The notes: a model not told the origin generated them from the sequence alone. Numbered from the stretch's first letter, positions 1 to 7,203 are shown. The stretch is DNA of 7,591 nt from Chryseobacterium gleum (GCA_945877005.1 CAMCQL010000088.1:1-7591), one strand, 5' to 3'. Numbers and translations: made by a program.

Positions 1-4
1 TTAT

Positions 5-301
5 TTTCATTGACAAATCATAACTCCCAATTCAGAATCACCCTTTGGCCTTGGGATTGTTGGGTTTTGTGAACGAACTGAAATGCTAGACTTTTGGAGG
101 AAGCTGCGCAGCAGATCACTAACAAAATCAGCATTTTCAGGAGCGAACAAAATAAAGCGCCTCGGAGCGATAATCTCAAGACAAAATCGAGAACTGCGCT
201 TTAACAACAATCCCGAAGCCTTGATTTTTGGTTCTTTTGATCAAGCAAAAGAACAAAGATTTCATTTATAAATAAATCATCTCAAAATCACGACAAATTA
301 A
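5..301. repeat. Modular intergenic repeat, unit 1 (complete)
   Basis: This is the first complete copy of a tandem repeat of about 295 bp. Module A (about 5-83) contains TCATAACTCCCAATTCA at 18-34. Module B (86-218) carries the 10-bp palindrome GCTGCGCAGC at 103-112 and a 7-bp inverted pair, AAAGCGC at 154-160 with GCGCTTT at 196-202. Module C (219-280) holds a 9-bp hairpin, and a tail (281-301) leads into unit 2. GGGATTGTTG at 53-62 has its exact inverse CAACAATCCC at 205-214, so most of the unit can fold back on itself. Module B is about 96% identical to its copy in unit 2 by eye. Open frames here are short, run in both directions and have no recognisable family, so I treat the stretch as non-coding. 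It touches the window edge, so more units may lie to the left. Confidence 0.85.
231..254. repeat. Module C hairpin, copy 1
   Basis: A perfect 9-bp stem, GTTCTTTTG (231-239) with CAAAAGAAC (246-254), encloses the 6-base loop ATCAAG. The same hairpin and most of its flanks recur at 653-676 and 779-802. There is no T-run directly after the stem, so it is not a standard terminator on the + strand. My recollection is that this sequence is dispersed in Bacteroidota genomes and gives spurious short proteins containing DQAKEQR. That is memory, not something shown here. Confidence 0.8.
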
Positions 302-381
302 TTTCATTTACAAATCATCTCTCCCAATTCAGAATCACCCTTCTGGCCTTGGGATTGTTGGGTTTTGTTAGCGAACTGAAA

Positions 382-508
382 CAATTAGACTGTTTCAAGA
401 CTATTAAATCGAGGCGGATTAAAAAATTTAATACCGCAGTTTACCTTTGTAAATGAGGATATTAAATTTTTGATTCAACGATGAGATAGTAGTTTTGAAG
501 CTGGCTAA
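382..508. mobile_element. Foldback (MITE-like) insert of about 127 bp inside repeat unit 2
   Basis: This segment is absent at the equivalent A/B junction of unit 1 (83-86). Its ends pair over 22 positions, 385-406 with 487-508, with two mismatches (389/504 and 391/502) and three G-T pairs. ATCG at 408-411 with CGAT at 479-482 extends the stem. Inside is a second hairpin: 422-435 with 457-471, one bulged base, capped by TTTAC (440-444) and GTAAA (449-453). AATTAGAC (383-390) and AACTAGAC (507-514) flank the insert and could be an imperfect target duplication. It encodes no protein, so it would have to be non-autonomous. The alternative is precise loss from unit 1. The 421-485 part has a relative at 7112-7174. 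Confidence 0.55.
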
Positions 509-652
509 CTAGACTTTTGGAGGAAGCTGCGCAGCAGATCACTAACAAAATCAGCATTTTCAGGAGCGAACAAAATAAAGCGCCTCGAAGCGAGAATCTC
601 AAAAAAAATCGAGATCTGCGCTTTAACAACAATCCCGAAGCCTTGATTTTTG

Positions 653-676
653 GTTCTTTTGATCAAGCAAAAGAAC
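653..676. repeat. Module C hairpin, copy 2
   Basis: Stem 653-661 with 668-676, loop ATCAAG at 662-667, identical to copy 1. The surrounding 62-bp module (641-702) differs from copy 1 only near 689-691, where TCT replaces TAT. Confidence 0.8.
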
Positions 677-722
677 AAAGATTTCATTTCTAAATAAATC
701 ATCTCAAAATCAAACCAAATTA

Positions 723-841
723 ATTTCATTCATAGTTCATAACCCCTAATTCATAACTGTCTCCATCCTTGATTTTTGGTTCTTTTGATCAAGCAAAAGA
801 ACAAAGATTTCATTTCTAAATAAATCATAACCCCTAATTCA
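723..841. repeat. Modular intergenic repeat, unit 3 (internally deleted) and start of a fourth unit
   Basis: This shortened copy starts with a module-A-like edge and jumps to module C (767-828). The rest of A and all of B are missing. The exact 17-mer TCATAACCCCTAATTCA stands at 737-753 and again at 825-841, bracketing module C. Close relatives of this 17-mer start unit 1 (18-34) and unit 2 (315-331). It therefore marks a unit boundary, and the 825-841 copy is the edge of a fourth unit that does not continue. The array ends about 35 bp before the candidate carB promoter. Confidence 0.75.
779..802. repeat. Module C hairpin, copy 3
   Basis: Stem 779-787 with 794-802, loop ATCAAG at 788-793, identical to the other two. 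It survives in a unit that has lost module B, so module C can persist or move on its own. Confidence 0.8.
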
Positions 842-957
842 CCCCCTACTTCCATTTCCCTAAATAAATAAATGTATTTGGTGAGATTGAATTTATTTTA
901 ATTAAATTTGCGCTCAATTTGTATAATAATCAACAAAATTGAAAAAAGAGCAGTATC
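842..957. other. carB leader region between repeat array and start codon
   Basis: This very AT-rich stretch has no repeat module and no gene. It contains the candidate promoter at 877-910 and, from a start expected near 917, an untranslated leader of about 40 bases. The leader is A-rich before the ATG and has no clear Shine-Dalgarno sequence, as is common in Bacteroidota. It looks too short for an attenuator or a riboswitch, and I see no hairpin in it. Confidence 0.5.
877..910 (+). promoter_or_regulatory. Candidate Bacteroidota-type promoter of carB
   Basis: TTTG at 877-880 and TAAATTTG at 903-910 match the -33 (TTG) and -7 (TAnnTTTG) elements used by the primary sigma factor of Bacteroidota. 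The spacing is 22 bases, within the range reported for Flavobacterium. Transcription would start near 917. The match is a short consensus in AT-rich DNA, so chance is possible. Its position ahead of the only large gene downstream supports it. Confidence 0.5.
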
Positions 958-3774
958 ATGCCAAAAAACAACTCCATTAAATCAGTTTTAATTATAGGTA
1001 GCGGTCCAATTGTGATTGGCCAAGCATGCGAATTTGATTATTCTGGCTCACAAGCAGCTCGTTCTTTGAGAGAAGAAGGGATCGAAGTGACGCTAATCAA
1101 TTCAAATCCAGCTACTATCATGACAGATAAAATCGTAGCAGACAATGTGTATTTATGGCCTTTAGAACCAGAATACATTGTTAAAATTTTGAAAGAACAC
1201 AAAATTGATGCGGTACTACCTACCATGGGAGGACAAACTGGTTTGAATCTGGCGATGAAATGTGAAGAGATGGGAATATGGGAGGAATTTGGAGTGAAAA
1301 TGATTGGGGTAGACATCGCAGCGATAGACATTACTGAAAACCGCGAAGAATTTCGTGAATTGATGGGGAGAATTGGTGTTGGAATGGCTCCTCAAAAAAC
1401 GGCTAAATCATTTTTAGAAGGGAAAGAAATTGCACAAGAATTTGGGTTTCCATTATGTATTCGAGCTTCGTACACATTAGGTGGTGCTGGTGCATCAGTG
1501 GTACATGATCCGAAAGATTTTGATAATTTATTAGAAAGAGGGTTACAATTGTCGCCGATTCATGAAGTGATGATTGATAAAGCTTTGTTGGGTTGGAAAG
1601 AATACGAGTTGGAATTATTGAGAGACAACAACGACAACGTAGTGATCATTTGTTCGATTGAAAATTTCGATCCATTAGGAATTCACACAGGTGATTCAAT
1701 TACAGTGGCACCTGCAATGACCCTTTCTGATTCGACGTTTCAACGTATGAGAGATATGGCGATTCATATGATGCGTTCTATTGGTAACTTTGCGGGTGGA
1801 TGCAATGTACAGTTCGCAGTTTCTCCAGATGAAAAAGAAGAAATCATCGCGATTGAAATCAATCCACGTGTTTCTCGTTCCTCTGCATTGGCTTCTAAAG
1901 CGACGGGATATCCAATTGCGAAAATTGCCGCGAAATTGGCAATCGGTTACAATTTAGATGAATTAAAAAATCAAATTACTAAAAGTACGTCGGCTCTTTT
2001 TGAACCTACGTTAGATTATGTGATTGTGAAAATACCTCGTTGGAATTTCAATAAATTTCCAGGTACGGACAGAAAACTAGGACTTCAAATGAAGTCTGTA
2101 GGAGAGGTGATGGGAATTGGAAGATCTTTTCAAGAAGCGTTACAAAAGGCATGTCAATCGTTAGAAATCGATCGAAATGGATTAGGGGCTGATGGCAAGG
2201 AATTGACCAATCAAGAACAAATTTTACATTCGTTAGAATTTGCATCTTGGAATAGATTGTTCCATGTGTACGATGCCATTAAATTAGGAATTCCTTTTAA
2301 AACGATCCACGAGAAAACCAAAATTGATGTTTGGTTTTTGAAACAAATAGAAGATTTGATTAAGTTGGAACGTAAAATTGAAAAGTTCCATTTAGAAAAT
2401 ATACCTAAAGAACTCTTGTTTACAGCGAAACAAAAAGGATATGCAGATCGTCAAATCGCTCATCTTTTACGTTGTTTAGAGTCAGAAGTTCATTCTAAAA
2501 GAACTGAAATGGGAATTAAACGTGTATTTAAATTAGTAGATACATGTGCGGCTGAATTCGAAGCGAAAACGCCTTATTATTATTCAACATTTGAATACGA
2601 AAATGAAAGCATCGTTTCCGATAAGAAAAAAGTAGTGGTGTTAGGATCAGGTCCCAACCGTATCGGACAAGGAATTGAGTTTGATTACAGTTGTGTGCAC
2701 GGTGTTTTAGCGGCTAAAGAATGTGGGTATGAAACGATCATGATCAATTGTAATCCAGAAACTGTTTCTACGGATTTTGATACTGCTGATAAATTGTATT
2801 TCGAACCAGTTTTTTGGGAACACATTTACGACATCATTCAACATGAAAAACCAGAAGGTGTCATTGTACAGTTAGGCGGTCAAACGGCATTAAAATTGGC
2901 TGAAAAACTGAATCGATTCGGGATTAAAATTCTTGGAACTAGTTATGAAGCACTCGATTTAGCAGAAGATAGAGGTCGTTTTTCTAAATTATTAGAAGAA
3001 AACAACATCCTTTTTCCAAAGTATGGAATTGTTCAAGATGCCGAACAAGCCTTGGTTTTATCGGATGAATTAGGATTTCCATTATTGGTGCGCCCTTCCT
3101 ATGTATTGGGTGGACAAAAAATGAAAATTGTTATTAATAAAGAAGAATTAGAGCACCACGTTGTTGATATCATTGGAGAGATGGGAAGCAACCAAATTTT
3201 ATTAGATCACTTTATTGGCGGGGCGATCGAAGCAGAAGCGGATGCTATTTGTGATGGTGAAGATGTTTACATTATCGGTATAATGCAACACATTGAGCCT
3301 GCAGGTATTCACTCAGGAGATTCGTACGCTTTGTTACCTCCATACAACTTAGGTGATTTTGTAATGCTTCAAATCGAAGAAATTACACGTAAAGTAGCGC
3401 TTGCATTAAAAACGAAAGGGTTGATCAACATTCAGTTTGCAATCAAGGACGACAAAGTCTATGTAATTGAGGCGAATCCTCGTGCTTCTAGAACTGTACC
3501 ATTCATTGCGAAAGCATACGACGAACCGTATGTAAATTATGCGACAAAAGTAATGTTAGGAGACAAAAAGGTAAAAGACTTTAATTTTAATCCTAAAAGA
3601 GAAGGATACGCAATTAAAATTCCTGTGTTCTCCTACGAGAAATTTCCTGATGTGAAAAAGGAATTAGGTCCTGAAATGAAATCTACGGGGGAAGGAATTC
3701 GATTTATTAAAGATTTAAAAGATCCTTTCTTCACGAAGATTTATTCTGAACGTAACATGCATTTATCAAGATAA
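958..3774 (+). CDS. carB: Carbamoyl-phosphate synthase large subunit, lacking the MGS-like domain
   Basis: CarB makes carbamoyl phosphate from bicarbonate, two ATP and ammonia delivered by CarA, feeding pyrimidine and arginine synthesis in the cytoplasm. The two homologous halves are clear. The first (residues 1-400) has GSGP at 14-17, ENRE with Arg129, FPLCIRASYTLGGAG at 164-178, Glu215, GIHTGDS at 241-247, and metal ligands Gln285, Glu300 and Asn302. A helical oligomerisation region spans about 403-555. The second half has GSGPNRIGQGIEFDYS at 563-578, FPLLVRPSYVLGG at 707-719, GIHSGDS at 783-789, and Gln826, Glu838 and Asn840. The protein is 938 residues against about 1073 in E. coli and stops where the C-terminal allosteric domain would begin. 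From memory, short CarBs are usual in Flavobacteriia. carA is not adjacent. The 958 start gives the standard N-terminus just before the first Rossmann-like strand. Confidence 0.97.
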   Translation: MPKNNSIKSVLIIGSGPIVIGQACEFDYSGSQAARSLREEGIEVTLINSNPATIMTDKIVADNVYLWPLEPEYIVKILKEHKIDAVLPTMGGQTGLNLAMKCEEMGIWEEFGVKMIGVDIAAIDITENREEFRELMGRIGVGMAPQKTAKSFLEGKEIAQEFGFPLCIRASYTLGGAGASVVHDPKDFDNLLERGLQLSPIHEVMIDKALLGWKEYELELLRDNNDNVVIICSIENFDPLGIHTGDSITVAPAMTLSDSTFQRMRDMAIHMMRSIGNFAGGCNVQFAVSPDEKEEIIAIEINPRVSRSSALASKATGYPIAKIAAKLAIGYNLDELKNQITKSTSALFEPTLDYVIVKIPRWNFNKFPGTDRKLGLQMKSVGEVMGIGRSFQEALQKACQSLEIDRNGLGADGKELTNQEQILHSLEFASWNRLFHVYDAIKLGIPFKTIHEKTKIDVWFLKQIEDLIKLERKIEKFHLENIPKELLFTAKQKGYADRQIAHLLRCLESEVHSKRTEMGIKRVFKLVDTCAAEFEAKTPYYYSTFEYENESIVSDKKKVVVLGSGPNRIGQGIEFDYSCVHGVLAAKECGYETIMINCNPETVSTDFDTADKLYFEPVFWEHIYDIIQHEKPEGVIVQLGGQTALKLAEKLNRFGIKILGTSYEALDLAEDRGRFSKLLEENNILFPKYGIVQDAEQALVLSDELGFPLLVRPSYVLGGQKMKIVINKEELEHHVVDIIGEMGSNQILLDHFIGGAIEAEADAICDGEDVYIIGIMQHIEPAGIHSGDSYALLPPYNLGDFVMLQIEEITRKVALALKTKGLINIQFAIKDDKVYVIEANPRASRTVPFIAKAYDEPYVNYATKVMLGDKKVKDFNFNPKREGYAIKIPVFSYEKFPDVKKELGPEMKSTGEGIRFIKDLKDPFFTKIYSERNMHLSR

Positions 3775-4025
3775 TGATTGTTCAAGCAAGCGTTACGGGA
3801 CTAATAAAAACCACGTTGATTATTATTGGTGCGATGGTGGTGTTAAAGTTCATTGGTCAATTAATGAGAGCGAAGAGAAACGTCAGTGCGCAGAATAGAT
3901 TGAAAGCGGAAGAGCAGGAAAGGGATAGAATTAGAATTCAATATGAAAAAAACCAAGGAAAGACGTCAATTGTAAACCGACCGATTTCTAATGTTGAAGA
4001 TGTTGATTTTATAGAAACGAATTAA
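3774..4025 (+). CDS. Small single-span membrane protein, DUF4834-like
   Basis: This 83-residue protein has one hydrophobic segment (about 8-30) followed by basic residues (Arg32, Lys34, Arg35). That suggests a membrane anchor with the C-terminal part in the cytoplasm. Residues 33-60 are strongly charged and probably helical. The end carries GKTSIV (62-67) and an acidic EDVDFIE (75-81). The anchor, charged helix, GxxxI-type patch and acidic D-F/Y-E tail resemble the DUF4834 family of Bacteroidota as I remember it. No function is known to me. The start ATG shares its A with the carB stop (TAATG), so the two are almost certainly co-transcribed and probably translationally coupled. A terminator follows four bases after the stop. 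The frame has no rival start nearby. Confidence 0.8.
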   Translation: MIVQASVTGLIKTTLIIIGAMVVLKFIGQLMRAKRNVSAQNRLKAEEQERDRIRIQYEKNQGKTSIVNRPISNVEDVDFIETN

Positions 4026-4028
4026 TCT

Positions 4029-4064
4029 AAAAGGATGTACTAGAGATAGATACATCCTTTTTTT
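4029..4064 (+). terminator. Intrinsic terminator of the carB / small membrane protein unit
   Basis: A perfect 11-bp stem, AAAAGGATGTA (4029-4039) with TACATCCTTTT (4051-4061), has an 11-base loop and runs into seven T's at 4058-4064. It begins four bases after the stop of the upstream gene. The A-run on the other side is only four long, so termination is chiefly for + strand transcripts. It implies that the next gene has its own promoter. Confidence 0.92.
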
Positions 4065-4104
4065 GTTTGAATATAATTTAGTATTGATTTAAAATTTAAT
4101 TAGG
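4065..4104 (+). promoter_or_regulatory. Probable promoter region of the YfhO-family gene
   Basis: Only 40 bases separate the terminator from the next start, so a promoter should lie here. TAGTATTG at 4079-4086 is one base off TAnnTTTG, but no TTG stands at the usual distance upstream of it. The region is very AT-rich and no better match is visible. The call rests mainly on position. Confidence 0.3.
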
Positions 4105-7068
4105 ATGATCGATTTTTTAAAAAGAAACAAACTCCATTTTGGTGTAATTGCAATCATGTTTGTAATCTCAGCAGTCTATTTCAATTTACAATTTAAAGGA
4201 TTTGGTTTAAAACAACACGATATTGAACAGTTCATAGGGGCATCACATGAAATTGCCGATTACCGTGAGCGAAACAATTCTGAGACTTTGTGGACAAATT
4301 CTATGTTTGGGGGTATGCCATCCACTCAAATTTCTTTAGTATACAAAGGAAATTATTTAAAGCAAGCGTTAGATTATTACACTTTATACATCATGCGACC
4401 TCCTGCTGGAATCGCCTTAATGTACATGATTGGATTTTACATTTTTGCATTATGTTTAAGAATGAATCCATTGATTGGTTTATTGGGTGGACTGGCATTT
4501 GGTTTTGCAAGTTACGACATCATCATCATTCAAGCTGGACACAATACCAAAGCGTTAGCAGTTGCATTAATGGCTCCTGTGTTGGGTGCATTTATCATGG
4601 CCTATCAGCGGAATTTGAAGTGGGGGATTTTACTCTCGGCACTATTCATGGTACTCGAACTTTCTATGAACCATTTACAGGTAACGTATTATTTAGGGAT
4701 CTTATTAGTTGCAGTTGGTGCTGTTATGTTGGTAGAAAGTATACGAAAGAAAATGTTGAAAAACTTCGCATTTGCAACAGTTGGAATTGCTTGTGCTTAC
4801 GCATTGGGTTTACTAGTGAATTACGGAAACATTTCGTTAACAAATGATTACGCGAAAAACACAATTCGTGGTGGAAATGATATCACAATCAATGGAAATG
4901 GGGAATCGAACAAAGAAATCACTACCTCTGGTTTAGACAAAGATTACATTACACAATGGAGTTATGGTGTAGGTGAGTCGTTTACGTTAATTTCTCCGTA
5001 TGTGAAAGGGGGTGGAACGGTTGCTTTAGCGGAAAGTCCGTTTGCGGACAAAGCTACAGATAGTGAGCTGTCACCAGAACAACAAAAAAATGTCGCGAAT
5101 ATTCCTGTGTATTGGGGAGAACAACCAATGACTTCAGGACCTGTCTACCTTGGAATCGTAGTGATTGTATTGGCTGTATTTGGTTTTGTATTTGTTACAA
5201 ATCCAATCAAATGGGCATTGTTAGCCGTTGCCATTTTGACGTTGGCTTTGTCTTGGGGAAAGAATTTTATGGGGTTAACCGATTTTTTCTTAGACCATGT
5301 TCCAGGGTACAATAAATTTAGAGCGGTAACGATCATTTTAGTGGTGGTAGAATTATGTATACCTGTAATTGGTGTCTTATTTCTTGATTTACTTGTGAAA
5401 GAAAGAGAGCTATTGAAACAAAAGAAAAAATTATTTTTAATCACATCAGGTGCTGTAATCAGTGTGCTACTATTGATTAAAATCATTGGTTTAGGAGATA
5501 ATTATACAAGTAAAAACGATCAAGCACAAATCGAAAATGTGAGTGCGAGCATACGTTCTCAATTAAGTGGCATGGATCCTGCACAATTGAAACAACAATA
5601 CAATTTAGATGTTACGAATCCACAACAAATGGAGCAGTTTGTGCAGCAACAATCAATTCCATATTTAGAAGGATTTGATGGCATTAAAAAAGTAAGAGAG
5701 GCAATCTTTCATTCGAGTATGAACAGATCATTACTTTTTGCCATTTGTGCACTTGGACTTTTAGCTTTATTGGTGTATACAGGATACAAAGCTGAATTTA
5801 TTATCATTGGATTGGTAGTTTTTACAGCATTGGATTTAATTCCTGTTGCAAACAATTATTTGGGTAGTCAAGAACAAGGAAATGGGTACAAATATTGGAC
5901 TGAAGCTACAAATACAGCGTATCCGATGATCGCATCTGCTGCGGACTATCAAATATTGGAGGCAGAATCTTCCAATTCACCAGCTTTAAAAAATGCGATC
6001 ACCAAAGCAATTCAAGAAGGAACGGCGAAATCAAATGAGTTAGAATTGTCAGGTGGACCTAAAACCAATGTGATTGATGCATATAAATTTGCGGCATTGA
6101 ACAGAAACTCAAATTACCGTGTTTTTGATGTGAATGGAGGGTTCAATAGTTCCAATTCATCTTACTTTCACAAATCATTAGGAGGATACCACGGTGCTAA
6201 ATTGAGAAACATCCAAAATATTTTTGATTTTCATTTGAGTAAATCGAATTACAAGGTCTTTGATATGCTAAATGTGAAATATTTCATTCAAGGACAACAA
6301 GCACAACCAAATCCAACGGCTTTAGGGAATGCTTGGTTTGTAAAATCTGTAACGAAGAAAGCAACTCCAAACGAAGAGATTTTAGCATTAGGAGCTGAAT
6401 TTCAGATCTCGAATGAAGCAAAAGGTAGTTTGATAATCAATGGTTCCTCAAAAATGAGTGCTATTGTTCACAGTGCGGATAAATTGCAATATGTGCTACA
6501 GAATGATACTTTGGATGTTCCATTGTCCTCAGGAATTACGGAAGGAATGGAAGCACTATTTGTGATGGACATCAATGGTAAAACAAATTTAGTTCCAATT
6601 CAAACCTTAAGCATGGACACTGCGCAATCTTTCTTGAAATTAGTTAAGATTAAAAACAGCAATGATTTTGATCCTAAAAATGAAGCCATTGTGTTGAACG
6701 ACGAATTTGCAAAAATCGGAAAATCTAAATTCACTGGAGAGGGAGCTATTCAAATGACTTCCTATGCGCCCAACAAAATCAACTATTCTTCCAACTCGTC
6801 CAACGAGCAATTAGCTGTTTTTTCTGAGATTTATTACCCTGAAGGTTGGAAAGCAACGATAGATGGAAAAGAAGCGGACATCGTAAAATTAGATTACTTA
6901 CTTCGAGGATTGAAATTACCGAAAGGGAAACACTCCATCGAATTTACGTTCGATCTACCAAAATACCACCAAGCTGGAATGATTTCTTCCATTGCTTCAA
7001 TTCTAATTATCTTAGGTATAGGATTTGGAATTTATACCGATGTAAAGAAAAGAAGACAACAGGTGTAA
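4105..7068 (+). CDS. YfhO-family polytopic membrane protein (GT-C-like)
   Basis: This 987-residue protein has about 14 hydrophobic spans. The first is at 11-29, a run lies between 102 and 238, more between 346 and 462, two at 541-581, and a last one at about 957-979. Family-like features are the first outside loop with HDIEQ (38-42) and LWTNSMFGGMPSTQIS (62-77), then QAGHNTKALAVALMAP (143-158), HLQVTYY (190-196) and PGYNKFR (400-406). The soluble part includes a Gln-rich stretch (about 470-520) and a long region after 581, ending in a beta-rich module with GWKATIDGK (914-922) and a PKGKHSIEF turn before the last span. YfhO proteins share the topology of GT-C glycosyltransferases. Gram-positive members are implicated in glycosylating cell-wall polymers, but the Bacteroidota substrate is unknown. 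Asp39 is a candidate catalytic residue by analogy only. No Shine-Dalgarno sequence precedes the start, which sits just before the first span. Confidence 0.9.
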   Translation: MIDFLKRNKLHFGVIAIMFVISAVYFNLQFKGFGLKQHDIEQFIGASHEIADYRERNNSETLWTNSMFGGMPSTQISLVYKGNYLKQALDYYTLYIMRPPAGIALMYMIGFYIFALCLRMNPLIGLLGGLAFGFASYDIIIIQAGHNTKALAVALMAPVLGAFIMAYQRNLKWGILLSALFMVLELSMNHLQVTYYLGILLVAVGAVMLVESIRKKMLKNFAFATVGIACAYALGLLVNYGNISLTNDYAKNTIRGGNDITINGNGESNKEITTSGLDKDYITQWSYGVGESFTLISPYVKGGGTVALAESPFADKATDSELSPEQQKNVANIPVYWGEQPMTSGPVYLGIVVIVLAVFGFVFVTNPIKWALLAVAILTLALSWGKNFMGLTDFFLDHVPGYNKFRAVTIILVVVELCIPVIGVLFLDLLVKERELLKQKKKLFLITSGAVISVLLLIKIIGLGDNYTSKNDQAQIENVSASIRSQLSGMDPAQLKQQYNLDVTNPQQMEQFVQQQSIPYLEGFDGIKKVREAIFHSSMNRSLLFAICALGLLALLVYTGYKAEFIIIGLVVFTALDLIPVANNYLGSQEQGNGYKYWTEATNTAYPMIASAADYQILEAESSNSPALKNAITKAIQEGTAKSNELELSGGPKTNVIDAYKFAALNRNSNYRVFDVNGGFNSSNSSYFHKSLGGYHGAKLRNIQNIFDFHLSKSNYKVFDMLNVKYFIQGQQAQPNPTALGNAWFVKSVTKKATPNEEILALGAEFQISNEAKGSLIINGSSKMSAIVHSADKLQYVLQNDTLDVPLSSGITEGMEALFVMDINGKTNLVPIQTLSMDTAQSFLKLVKIKNSNDFDPKNEAIVLNDEFAKIGKSKFTGEGAIQMTSYAPNKINYSSNSSNEQLAVFSEIYYPEGWKATIDGKEADIVKLDYLLRGLKLPKGKHSIEFTFDLPKYHQAGMISSIASILIILGIGFGIYTDVKKRRQQV

Positions 7069-7111
7069 GTTGTTTTTTTGAATCTTAAGAGTTTAGTTAT
7101 TGATAAAATAA

Positions 7112-7174
7112 AGAGAATTCTTATCCTTATTACTTTTATAAATGAGGACAAGAATTTTTTGATTCATCGATGAG
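7112..7174. repeat. Hairpin related to the unit 2 insert (second family member)
   Basis: The arms 7112-7126 and 7146-7160 pair over 15 positions, with one A-C mismatch (7123/7149) and two G-T pairs. The T-run at 7155-7160 is followed by GATTCATCGATGAG (7161-7174). The element at 421-485 has the same plan. TAAATGAGGA precedes the second arm in both (450-459 and 7139-7148), and GATTCAACGATGAG follows it there (472-485). The stem sequences differ (AAAAATTTAATACC against AATTCTTATCC), yet both pair. The long outer stem of the 382-508 copy is not evident here. It begins 44 bases after the YfhO stop and its T-rich 3' arm might aid termination. Confidence 0.6.
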
Positions 7175-7203
7175 TTAGGTGTTTCGCAACGGTCTTGTTT
7201 AGT

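Larger units (their letters stand above)
302..722. repeat. Modular intergenic repeat, unit 2 (with insert)
   Basis: This is the second copy, directly abutting unit 1. Module A lies at 302-381, module B at 509-640, module C at 641-702 and the tail at 703-722. A and B, adjacent in unit 1, are separated here by an insert of about 127 bp. Without the insert the unit is about 294 bp, matching unit 1. The foldback pairs are retained: GGGATTGTTG at 351-360 with CAACAATCCC at 627-636, and AAAGCGC at 577-583 with GCGCTTT at 618-624. The palindrome GCTGCGCAGC recurs at 526-535. Differences from unit 1 in module B are a few substitutions and one single-base indel in an A-rich run, which suggests recent duplication or ongoing homogenisation. 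Confidence 0.85.

Noticed and set aside
7..210. Minus-strand open frame of 67 codons in repeat unit 1
   Set aside because: It lies wholly within the repeat. Its shared stretch with the frame at 505-729 (FAPENADFVSDLL and flanks) is explained by near-identical DNA, and outside that stretch the two proteins are unrelated. No family is recognised.
83..271. Plus-strand open frame of 62 codons in repeat unit 1
   Set aside because: It crosses modules B and C and ends inside C. The equivalent frame is not kept open in unit 2 because of the indel there. It looks like the spurious short proteins that dispersed repeats generate.
505..729. Minus-strand open frame of 74 codons in repeat unit 2
   Set aside because: It spans repeat modules and the insert edge, has low complexity ends, and has no conserved start relative to unit 1.
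1..850. CRISPR array
   Set aside because: The repeats are about 295 bp long and abut each other, with no short direct repeats separated by unique spacers of constant length and no cas genes.
3774..3800. Frameshift or sequencing error that split a longer CarB at its C-terminus
   Set aside because: The downstream frame encodes a membrane segment and a charged helix with no resemblance to an MGS-like domain, and a terminator follows soon after. CarB ends at a natural domain boundary.
4290..4847. Plus-strand open frame of 185 codons inside the YfhO-family gene
   Set aside because: It is out of frame within a strongly supported membrane protein, is rich in Cys, Trp and His, and matches no family. 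It is a shadow frame.
5145..5486. Minus-strand open frame of 113 codons opposite the YfhO-family gene
   Set aside because: It is antisense to membrane-spanning codons, which gives a long Thr/Asn-rich frame by composition alone.
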